DNA of 8,618 nt, from NCBI GenBank assembly GCA_036525795.1, contig DATCZS010000031.1, positions 1 to 8,618 on the forward strand, read 5' to 3'. The notes under the pieces are model-generated. The model was not told where the DNA came from. It made no database searches and saw only the letters and a program-made list of their open reading frames with translations. The translations under genes and the position numbers were made by a program. Shown piece after piece: positions 1-6,540 of this stretch (its first letter is position 1; each line of letters starts with the position of its first letter). The DNA is from DATCZS01 sp036525795 (lineage in GTDB: Bacteria; Actinomycetota; Acidimicrobiia; Spongiisociales; ZC4RG35).

Positions 1-22
1 GCGAGTAGCGATACCGGAAACC

Positions 23-50
23 AGCGATCAGCCATCAGCGGTCAGCGGAA
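23..50. repeat. Short heptamer tandem array, AGC(G/C)(A/G)TC type, 4 units
   Basis: Four consecutive 7-bp units are visible: AGCGATC (23-29), AGCCATC (30-36), AGCGGTC (37-43) and a degenerate AGCGGAA (44-50). AGC starts every unit and TC ends the first three. The unit is unrelated in sequence to the GACGTG array that begins 15 bp downstream, yet has the same 7-bp period. The array lies in gene-free DNA; bases 1-22 show nothing recognisable. The function is unknown. With only three good units, chance or decay of a longer array cannot be excluded. Confidence 0.6.
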
Positions 51-64
51 GGCCGACCGCCGGG

Positions 65-274
65 GACGTGAGACGTGCGACGTGAGACGTGCGACGTGCG
101 ACGTGCGACGTGAGACGTGCGACGTGAGACGTGAGACGTGAGACGTGCGACGTGCGACGTGCGACGTGAGACGTGAGACGTGCGACGTGCGACGTGCGAC
201 GTGAGACGTGCGACGTACGACGTGCGACGTGCGACGTGCGACGTGCGACGTGAGACGTGCGACGTGAGACGTGG
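65..274. repeat. 30-unit GACGTG(A/C) heptamer tandem array
   Basis: This is 210 bp of 7-bp units in perfect phase with no insertions or deletions. The core GACGTG is kept in 29 of 30 units. The seventh base is C in 17 plain units, A in 11, and G in the last. The single core change is GACGTAC at 212-218. The order of A- and C-ending units is irregular, but CCC triplets flanked by A recur at units 4-6, 12-14 and 17-19, suggesting segmental duplication inside the array. Three units span 21 bp, close to two helical turns. The array ends 14 bp beyond the stop codon of the minus-strand cobalamin-binding regulator. It has no spacers, so it is not CRISPR. Open frames on the minus strand (a repeating TSHVARR-type peptide) follow from the repeat lacking stops and are not a gene. 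Four inverted copies occur at 2200-2227. Confidence 0.97.
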
Positions 275-288
275 GACTCGCACGCCCC

Positions 289-1119
289 TCAGGCGGTGCG
301 CCGGGATGCGCCGAGTCGGCCGATGAGGTCGACCGCCACGGCCGGATCCGACGCCCAGTCGTCGGCTCCGAGAGATCGGGCGTGGTCGGCGTCGGCCACC
401 GCCCGGCCGCCGAGCAGGAGCAGAACGTCGGGGAACGCCTGTCTGACCGCCCGCACCGTCTCGGCCGCCGTCGGGACGGCGTCGTCCAGTACCACCGAGA
501 CGCAGACGGCCAGGAGCCTCTCGGCCCTCTCCATGGCGGTGAGAAGCGAGGCGGTGGGAGTGTCCGGCCCCAGATCGAGCACGCTGAACCCGGCGCCTCG
601 CAGGACATCGGCCAGCATCGCAAGACCGAACCCGTGGCGGTCCCCGGAGGGCATCGCCGTGATCACCGTCCCGCGCGGTCGCCCGCGGCGACTGAACCGG
701 GGCCCGAGTCGGCCGATGATCCGGGAGGCCACCGCGCTGGCGAGGTGCTCGTCGGCGATGCCGATCTCGCCGGAGGCCCACCGATCGCCGATCGACGCCA
801 GTGCCGGGGCGAGCACATCGAGGTAGATCGACTGCGGGTCCGATCCCGACGCCAGAGCCGCCTCGACCACCGACCACGACCCGCCGACGTCGCCGGCGAT
901 CATCCGCGCCTCGAGCCGCTCGGCCCATGGGGCGTCCCTCTCGACCGGGGCATCGCAGGGCTGGCGGAAGGCGTCGAGATCCGCCCGGTCGACCCGCCAG
1001 GTGCCCCCTTCCTTGCGAGCGGGGAGCAGCCCGAGCCGGACGTAGCGGTAGACGGTCATGTAGTGGACCCCGAGCCGCTCGGCGGCATCGTGCAATGAAA
1101 CGGCCTGCTGGGCGTTCAT
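289..1119 (-). CDS. CarH-like cobalamin-binding transcriptional regulator with excisionase-type HTH
   Basis: This 276-residue regulator has an N-terminal helix-turn-helix of the excisionase (HTH_17) kind at residues 7-52 (AAERLGVHYMTVYRYVRLG core). A helical B12-cap domain follows at about 70-140, then a Rossmann-like cobalamin-binding domain at about 150-270. The cap carries the Wx9EH signature of CarH photoreceptors (W114, E124, H125). The B12 domain has DxHxxG (D160, H162, G165), whose histidine is the expected lower cobalt ligand, plus a later serine (S208) and GG (237-238). In CarH such modules bind adenosylcobalamin, tetramerise on DNA in the dark and release it in light. That this protein senses light is inference. 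The residue after W114 is Ala, whereas Thermus CarH as I recall it has the light-state ligand His132 there. The ATG at 1119 is preceded by GAGGG (1126-1130) at 6 nt. No carotenoid or photolyase gene is in view. Confidence 0.88.
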   Translation of the reverse strand: MNAQQAVSLHDAAERLGVHYMTVYRYVRLGLLPARKEGGTWRVDRADLDAFRQPCDAPVERDAPWAERLEARMIAGDVGGSWSVVEAALASGSDPQSIYLDVLAPALASIGDRWASGEIGIADEHLASAVASRIIGRLGPRFSRRGRPRGTVITAMPSGDRHGFGLAMLADVLRGAGFSVLDLGPDTPTASLLTAMERAERLLAVCVSVVLDDAVPTAAETVRAVRQAFPDVLLLLGGRAVADADHARSLGADDWASDPAVAVDLIGRLGASRRTA

Positions 1120-1133
1120 GTTCTACCCTCGCA

Positions 1134-1144
1134 ACGAATTTCGT
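1134..1144. promoter_or_regulatory. 11-bp palindrome in the leader of the CarH-like gene, candidate operator
   Basis: ACGAA-T-TTCGT is a perfect inverted repeat around one central base. It lies 14 bp upstream of the ATG of the cobalamin-binding regulator and inside its predicted 5' leader. Its place and symmetry would suit a site for autoregulation or for another dimeric repressor. I do not recognise the sequence as a known operator, and a palindrome this short can occur by chance. Confidence 0.3.
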
Positions 1145-1164
1145 GAATGACGACGGGAAATCGG

Positions 1165-1193
1165 TGGACAGCCGGAACTCACGTCGATATTAT
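1165..1193 (+). promoter_or_regulatory. Predicted housekeeping-sigma promoter of whiB
   Basis: TGGACA (1165-1170), a 17-bp spacer, then TATTAT (1188-1193) matches the -35/-10 consensus at five of six bases each with the ideal spacing. It is the most A+T-rich spot in the region. Transcription would start near 1200 and run into whiB with a leader of about 58 nt. The -10 box is shared, on the opposite strand, with the predicted promoter of the divergent regulator. Confidence 0.6.
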
Positions 1194-1217
1194 CACTAAA
1201 CCATTGCCGGCCTCCAA
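1189..1217 (-). promoter_or_regulatory. Predicted promoter of the CarH-like regulator, overlapping that of whiB
   Basis: Read on the minus strand, TTGGAG (1217-1212), a 17-bp spacer and GATAAT (1194-1189) form a plausible promoter. The -10 box matches TATAAT at four of six bases and the -35 box matches TTGACA at four of six. Transcription would start near 1182, giving a leader of about 62 nt before the ATG at 1119. The -10 box falls on the same TATTATC bases used by the whiB promoter, so two polymerases could not bind at once. Confidence 0.45.
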
Positions 1218-1241
1218 ACCCGATGTGGGCCGATGTGATCC

Positions 1242-1247
1242 AAGGAG
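1242..1247 (+). promoter_or_regulatory. Shine-Dalgarno AAGGAG that decides the whiB start
   Basis: AAGGAG lies 11 nt before the ATG at 1259. An upstream in-frame ATG at 1223 has no such sequence and would place AAGGAG inside the gene. The spacing is a little long, but this is the only strong site here, and the resulting protein begins where WhiB proteins usually begin, shortly before the conserved WR and first cysteine. Confidence 0.6.
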
Positions 1248-1258
1248 CCTCCCCCTAC

Positions 1259-1549
1259 ATGCAGACCTTCCATTCCGACGAGTTGGTACTGGTCGACTGG
1301 CGCGACCTCGCCGCCTGTGCCACTCACGACCCCAACATGTTCTTCCCTGCCGGCGAGACCGGCCCTGCCGCCGAGCAGATCCGCTACGCCAAGCGGGTCT
1401 GTGCCTCCTGCGACGTCCAGGACGAGTGCCTTTCGTACGCCATCGAGACCAACCAGGTGAGCGGAGTGTGGGGTGGTCTCACCGAGGACGAACGGCGCCC
1501 GGTGCGTCGTCGCTGGCTGGCCGAACGGCGGCGGCACAAGCCTGCCTGA
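1259..1549 (+). CDS. whiB: WhiB family iron-sulfur transcriptional regulator, WhiB1-like
   Basis: This small regulator of 96 residues should bind a [4Fe-4S] cluster. Its four ligands are C20, C48, C51 and C57, with the C-x2-C-x5-C spacing of the family. The conserved turn GVWGG is at 69-73, followed by an arginine-rich DNA-binding tail (RRPVRRRWLAERRR). In known members the cluster responds to nitric oxide or oxygen, and the protein acts with the housekeeping sigma factor. The WR near the N-terminus, FFP, GPA and SGVWGG with TEDERR resemble mycobacterial WhiB1 from memory, though the subclass is not certain. The start at 1259 is chosen for its AAGGAG; an ATG at 1223 would add 12 residues. It is divergent from the cobalamin-binding regulator. 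A membrane protein gene follows 31 bp downstream with no visible terminator, so the two are probably co-transcribed. Confidence 0.95.
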   Translation: MQTFHSDELVLVDWRDLAACATHDPNMFFPAGETGPAAEQIRYAKRVCASCDVQDECLSYAIETNQVSGVWGGLTEDERRPVRRRWLAERRRHKPA

Positions 1550-1580
1550 TCCCGCAGATTCTTCCGTCGAGGGAGCGAAC

Positions 1581-2192
1581 GTGGACGACCGGATCTCACT
1601 GGCCGCGCAGCAACTCGCCCGGATGCGGGGCATGAATGCCCGGTATCACGATCGCTTCTTCTCCGACATCCGCTTTTCGACCCTGGTGACGCTGGCGTTG
1701 CTCACCGCCGGCTTCGCCGTGGACGAGAGACTGTTCCTGGCCATTCCGCCGATCGCCCTGATCGGTGCGGCTCAGACCGCGTTCGATGCGTCGTACCTGA
1801 TCTTCTCGCGCCAGTACGCAACCCGGTTGGAGCAGCACCTCAACCGGGAACTCGGTCAGGATCTCCTGGTCGCCCACCGTCTCGAGGACGTCTACCTCTT
1901 CCCCCTCGATGAACGAAAGATCGTGACGCTGTCGCTCTCGAAGATGACCTGGTTCGGATTCATGACGGCGTTCTACACCGCGATCGGAGTGACGTCGTAC
2001 GTGGTCGGGGTCATCCTGAGCCTCGGGGTGATCGAAGACCGCGGTGCGATCGCCTTCGGGGGGCTCTACCTGATCGCTCTCGCCGCCCTCACCGTGCTGA
2101 CCCTGGCGGTGGGCATGTGGTGGTTCGTCGCCGGGGAAGGCGAGCGCCGGCTGAAAGCCGTACTGGACGACGCGTTCGGGGACACGGCGTGA
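1581..2192 (+). CDS. Four-helix membrane protein of unknown function
   Basis: I do not recognise this 203-residue protein. A charged N-terminal segment (about 1-30, with RMRGMNARYHDRFF) precedes a hydrophobic hairpin at about 31-47 and 51-70. A polar stretch of some 50 residues (75-120) lies between this and a second hairpin at about 122-150 and 157-183, and a short charged tail ends the protein. The layout suggests an inner-membrane protein with the middle loop and both ends on the same face, probably cytoplasmic because arginine-rich. No catalytic motif is seen. The GTG start at 1581 is chosen because GAGGGAG (1569-1575) precedes it at 5 nt; an upstream in-frame ATG at 1473 would overlap whiB by 77 bp. 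It follows whiB by 31 bp, so it may be part of the same transcript and regulated with it. Confidence 0.8.
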   Translation: MDDRISLAAQQLARMRGMNARYHDRFFSDIRFSTLVTLALLTAGFAVDERLFLAIPPIALIGAAQTAFDASYLIFSRQYATRLEQHLNRELGQDLLVAHRLEDVYLFPLDERKIVTLSLSKMTWFGFMTAFYTAIGVTSYVVGVILSLGVIEDRGAIAFGGLYLIALAALTVLTLAVGMWWFVAGEGERRLKAVLDDAFGDTA

Positions 2193-2199
2193 CCCTGCG

Positions 2200-2227
2200 G
2201 CACGTCGCACGTCGCACGTCGCACGTC
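2200..2227. repeat. Four-unit GCACGTC heptamer array, inverted copy of the 65-274 array
   Basis: Four perfect units of GCACGTC run from 2200 to 2227. This is the reverse complement of the C-ending unit GACGTGC of the large array. They occupy the gap between the stop codon of the membrane protein (2192) and the predicted purA promoter, 42 to 69 bp before the purA ATG. All four units are of the C type, and there is no decay at the edges. The array is either a small relative of the large one or a site of the same biological role. Confidence 0.93.
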
Positions 2228-2241
2228 TGATCGCCGACGCC

Positions 2242-2261
2242 GCGCCGCAGGCGCCTACCAT
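2242..2261 (+). promoter_or_regulatory. Candidate purA promoter: -10 element with an overlying small palindrome
   Basis: TACCAT (2256-2261) fits the TANNNT form of actinobacterial -10 boxes and ends 7 nt before the A of the purA start codon, as expected for a leaderless transcript. No clear Shine-Dalgarno precedes purA, which agrees with this. A perfect short hairpin, GCGCC-GCA-GGCGC, spans 2242-2254 immediately upstream and could be an operator or a weak terminator for the gene before. No convincing -35 box is seen. Confidence 0.35.
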
Positions 2262-2268
2262 CTTCGCC

Positions 2269-3536
2269 ATGCCGGCAACCGTGGTCTTGGGCGCCCAATG
2301 GGGAGACGAAGGCAAGGGTCGGGTCACCGACGTATTCGCCGAACACGCCGACTACGTGGTCCGCTACCAGGGTGGGAACAACGCCGGTCACACGCTCATC
2401 ATCGGTGATCAGCGCTTCGCGCTGTCGCTCATCCCGAGTGGCGTCATGTACCCGTCCTGCACCCCGGTGATCGCCTCCGGCGTGGTGATCGACCCCGGCG
2501 TCCTGCTCGACGAGATCGACAGGCTCGCCGCCCGCGGAGTCGACGCCTCCCGGCTCCGCATCTCCTCGAACGCCCATCTCATCATGCCCTACCACCGCAA
2601 GCTCGACGCGGTGATGGAGCGCTACCTGGGTCGCAACCAGATCGGAACCACCAAGAAGGGAATCGGACCGGCGTACACCGACAAGTACGCCCGCCGCGGC
2701 ATCCGGGTCCAGGACCTGTTCGACCCGAGGATCTTCCGCGACAAGGTGGCGGCGGCGCTCGAGGACACCAACCGGCTCCTCACCCGGGTCTACAACCAGC
2801 TGCCCATGGAATCCGAGGCGGTCGCAGACGAATACCTCGGATACGCCGAGCGACTCCTCCCCTACGTCGACGACACCTCGCTCCTGCTGTGGGAGGCGCT
2901 CGAGCGTGGAGAGGAAGTGCTGTTCGAGGGCGCCCAGGGAACCCTCCTCGACATCGACCACGGGACGTATCCATTCGTGACCTCCTCCAATCCGACCGCC
3001 GGCGGCGCGGCGGTGGGAAGCGGGGTAGGGCCCAGGGCGCTCAACCGCATCGTGGGTGTCGCCAAGGCCTACATCTCCCGGGTCGGGACCGGCCCATTCC
3101 CCACCGAGCTCCACGACGACATCGGCGACACGATGATCGAACTCGGCGGCGAGTACGGGACGGTGACGGGACGGCGGCGCCGGTGCGGCTGGCTGGACCT
3201 CGTCGCCCTGCGCTACGCGGTCCGCATCAACAGCCTCAGCGAGCTGTTCATCACCAAGATGGACATCCTGTCCGCCTTCGACACGCTCAAGGTCGCCACC
3301 GCATACACGTCGCTCGGGGAACGGTACGAGTCGTTCCCGCGACAGCAGCGGGTGCTCTACAACTGCACTCCGGTGTACGACGAGTTGCCGGGGTGGAAGG
3401 TCGACATCAGCGGGTGCCGTGACTACGACGACCTCCCGGCTGCCGCCCGCGGGTACGTCGAGTACATCGAGGACGCCGTCGGGGTACCCGTCACGTTCGT
3501 CTCGGTCGGCCCGGAGCGCGACCAGCTCATTCGGCG

Positions 3537-3540
<4 letters not shown>
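2269..3540 (+). CDS. purA: Adenylosuccinate synthetase
   Basis: PurA joins IMP and aspartate using GTP to make adenylosuccinate, the first step from IMP to AMP, in the cytoplasm. The 423-residue protein is of usual length. It has the WGDEGKG signature at 11-17 with catalytic D13 and the partner H41, the same positions as in the E. coli enzyme. The GTTKKGIGPAY signature is at 126-136, the arginine-rich substrate loop with CGWLD at 302-310, and the guanine-recognising TKMD at 329-332. The C-terminal SVGPERD is also present. No residue expected for activity appears to be missing. The ATG at 2269 gives the standard N-terminus, although no ribosome binding site is visible and translation may be leaderless. 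Its last four bases overlap purD (ATGA), so the two are translationally coupled. Confidence 0.98.
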
Positions 3541-4787
<1,247 letters not shown>

Positions 4788-5972
4788 TCAGTCGAGCGCC
4801 GAGGCCACTGCCCCGGCGAGGTCACCCCGGTCTTCCACCTCGATCTCGGCGAGCCTCATCCATTCCGCCATCGCCACCAGCTCGCCTGCCAGCTCACGGG
4901 CGACACGGGGACGGTCGATGCCGCCCTCGCCGTACGCACCTCGCACCAGCAGGCGGCCCCCCGCCCGATCGGCCTTGAGATCGACACGGCCGACCAGCCG
5001 GTCGTCGAGCAGAAACGGGAGCACGTAGTAGCCGTACACCCGCTTCGGCTCGGGGACGTAGATCTCGATGCGATATCGGAAGTCGAACAGGCGCTCGGCC
5101 CGATCGCGGAACCAGACCACCGGGTCGAACGGGGCCAGCAAGGCACGCGCTCGGATCGAGCGGGGGATGGAGAGGTCGGGGTCGAGATACGCCGGTCCCT
5201 TCCAACCGGGCACCTCGACCTCGACGATCTCTCCGTCGTCCGCCAGACGCTCGAGCAGGGGGCGGGCATCCGTCGGTCGGATCCGGTAGTAGTCGGCCAG
5301 ATCGGGGACTGCCCCTATCCCGTGGTGGCGAACCGCCCGGCGCAGCAGCCGGCGTCTGGCCGCGGTCGGGTCCACCTCCGGCGCCTCTCGCAGACTGTCC
5401 GGAATCACCCGGTCGGCGGTGTCGTAGACCTTGGTGAAGTTGGGCCGGTCCGCCACTGCCAGCCTGCCGGTGACGAAGAGCCACTCCAGCGCGACCTTCC
5501 CCTTTCCCCACCCCCACCACGGGCCGGTCCTCTCACCGCCCTCTGAGAGATCGGAGACGGTGAGCGGACCGCGCTCGTGAACCTCGTCGTGGATCCGATC
5601 GAGGAACTCGGGGTGGTCACGGATGATCCGTTGAATCGAATTCCAGGGCCGGGCGCCGCGCATCCGGTGACCCATCAAGGGCCAGTCGTCGATGGGCAGC
5701 ATCGACGCCTCGTGACCCCAGTACTCGAAGAGCTCGCCGGACCTCCACAGCCATCGGTCGAGGGCGCCGGTGTCGTACGCACCGAGCCGGGCGAAGAACG
5801 GCAGGTAGTGGGCACGGGCGATCACATTCACCGAGTCGAGCTGAACCAGTCCGACGTGATCGAGCACCCGGCGCAGATGGCGAACGTCGACCCGCCCGGG
5901 ACGAGGACGGTGAAGCCCCTGGGCGGCGAGCGCCGCCCGTCTGGCTCGGTCGATCGACATCGTTCGGACCAA
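4788..5972 (-). CDS. ycaQ: YcaQ/AlkX-family DNA interstrand-crosslink glycosylase (winged-helix HTH_42)
   Basis: This 394-residue protein belongs to the winged-helix glycosylase family of E. coli YcaQ and Streptomyces AlkZ, which unhook alkylated bases and interstrand crosslinks. The active-site signature reads QLDSV (44-48). The Q-x-D form is that of the broad-range YcaQ branch, not the Q-x-Q form of the self-resistance enzymes in antibiotic clusters. Other family marks are EYWGHEAS (83-90) and the highly conserved C-terminal block FDPVVWFRDRAERLF (282-296), with EIYVPEPKRVYGYYVLPF at 303-320 and RVDLKADR at 329-336. The start is a TTG at 5972, set by AGGAGG 7 nt upstream; an ATG at 5960 is the alternative and sits 19 nt from that site. 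The gene is last in a minus-strand group and ends flush against purD. Confidence 0.93.
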   Translation of the reverse strand: MVRTMSIDRARRAALAAQGLHRPRPGRVDVRHLRRVLDHVGLVQLDSVNVIARAHYLPFFARLGAYDTGALDRWLWRSGELFEYWGHEASMLPIDDWPLMGHRMRGARPWNSIQRIIRDHPEFLDRIHDEVHERGPLTVSDLSEGGERTGPWWGWGKGKVALEWLFVTGRLAVADRPNFTKVYDTADRVIPDSLREAPEVDPTAARRRLLRRAVRHHGIGAVPDLADYYRIRPTDARPLLERLADDGEIVEVEVPGWKGPAYLDPDLSIPRSIRARALLAPFDPVVWFRDRAERLFDFRYRIEIYVPEPKRVYGYYVLPFLLDDRLVGRVDLKADRAGGRLLVRGAYGEGGIDRPRVARELAGELVAMAEWMRLAEIEVEDRGDLAGAVASALD

Positions 5973-5977
5973 AGGAA

Positions 5978-6003
5978 CTCCTCCTCTCTGCAGAGGGGAG
6001 GAT
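5978..6003. promoter_or_regulatory. 26-bp imperfect palindrome covering the ycaQ ribosome binding site
   Basis: On the plus strand the arms are CTCCTCCTCT (5978-5987) and AGGGGAGGAT (5994-6003) around the self-complementary centre CTGCAG (5988-5993); eight of ten arm positions pair. On the minus strand the right half holds AGGAGG (5985-5980), the ribosome binding site of ycaQ. It could be an operator for a dimeric repressor, or an RNA hairpin that hides the ribosome binding site. It could also be a processing site between this gene and the one before. No T tract follows, so a standard terminator is unlikely. Confidence 0.55.
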
Positions 6004-6026
6004 ATGGACCGCGAACCGCGGGCGAA

Positions 6027-6506
6027 TCAGTCGTCGGACTCGCCCGGACCGCCGGGATCCCCGACGCCGTCCGGCTTGCCCCTGTCCTTCTCCATCTTGA
6101 TCTTGGCCTGCTGCGCCTTCAGGTCCTTGTATGCCCGGGCGAGCACGCTCTGGTCCCGGCCCGGAGCCAGATTGGACGGGCTCTCGTCGTTCAACAGCAT
6201 CTCGAGTACTGCGGCGGCCTGATCCGGTCCCGCCGGAAGGTCCTCCCCTGCCGCGACCAGCTCAGCCGCCCTGGCCTGCGCCAGCGCGCTGACGGCCAGG
6301 TAGGCCTTGTGCAACTGGGGATTCGCACACGCTCCCTGGCAGGCTTCGATCTGGGCGTCTGCGGCCTCCAGCCCGGCGGCGAATCCGCGCTGGGACACGG
6401 CGAGGGCGACCTCGTTGTCGGCGGCGGCCCCTGCCGAGCCGACCGCGACCGACAGCGCCAACGTCCCCACCACCAGGGATCCGACCAGCTTGCGGACACT
6501 GAACAT
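6027..6506 (-). CDS. Small secreted protein of unknown function
   Basis: This 159-residue protein begins with a signal peptide: charged MFSVRK, a hydrophobic stretch at 7-24, then AGAAAD with probable cleavage near residue 28-29. The mature part (about 130 residues) is mostly alanine-rich helix with one close cysteine pair, C56 and C60 (CQGAC), which could form a disulfide or bind a ligand. It ends in a lysine-rich helix (KDLKAQQAKIKMEK) and an acidic Gly/Pro tail (DPGGPGESDD). No family is recognised. The start is uncertain: the ATG at 6506 gives the best signal peptide but has no ribosome binding site. An in-frame ATG at 6557 has GGAG 7 nt upstream and would overlap the preceding gene by 17 bp, adding 17 residues ahead of the signal. 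It lies 34 bp after the lipoprotein gene and 54 bp before ycaQ on the same strand. Confidence 0.75.
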   Translation of the reverse strand: MFSVRKLVGSLVVGTLALSVAVGSAGAAADNEVALAVSQRGFAAGLEAADAQIEACQGACANPQLHKAYLAVSALAQARAAELVAAGEDLPAGPDQAAAVLEMLLNDESPSNLAPGRDQSVLARAYKDLKAQQAKIKMEKDRGKPDGVGDPGGPGESDD

Positions 6507-6540
6507 CTCAGAGAGGTGAGTCCCGGGGATTCCGAGGGCG

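Noticed and set aside
65..274. CRISPR-like array
   Set aside because: Units are contiguous 7-mers with no spacers, and there are no cas genes.
279..300. Hairpin around the stop codon of the CarH-like gene (CGCAC 279-283 with GTGCG 296-300) as a terminator
   Set aside because: The stem is short and bulged, lies over the stop codon and has no T tract on the minus strand.
35..928. Minus-strand open frames across the heptamer array, encoding TSHVARR-type peptide repeats that run on antisense or out of frame to the regulator gene
   Set aside because: The repeat has no stop codon in any minus-strand frame, so open frames arise automatically. They disagree with the well-supported regulator frame, which ends at 289, and have no ribosome binding site.
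1179..1185. A single TCACGTC heptamer inside the whiB promoter spacer, as if the arrays marked regulatory sites
   Set aside because: Single GACGTG(A/C) copies on either strand also occur inside purD, purB and ycaQ, so one copy in a promoter is expected by chance at this base composition.
1581..2192. SLATT-type membrane effector of a defence system
   Set aside because: Two hydrophobic hairpins are seen, but no SLATT sequence pattern and no nucleotide cyclase, SLOG or other defence gene nearby.
4788..5972. Antibiotic self-resistance glycosylase marking a biosynthetic cluster
   Set aside because: The active-site signature is Q-L-D, the general YcaQ form, and the neighbours are purine and surface-protein genes with no biosynthetic enzymes.
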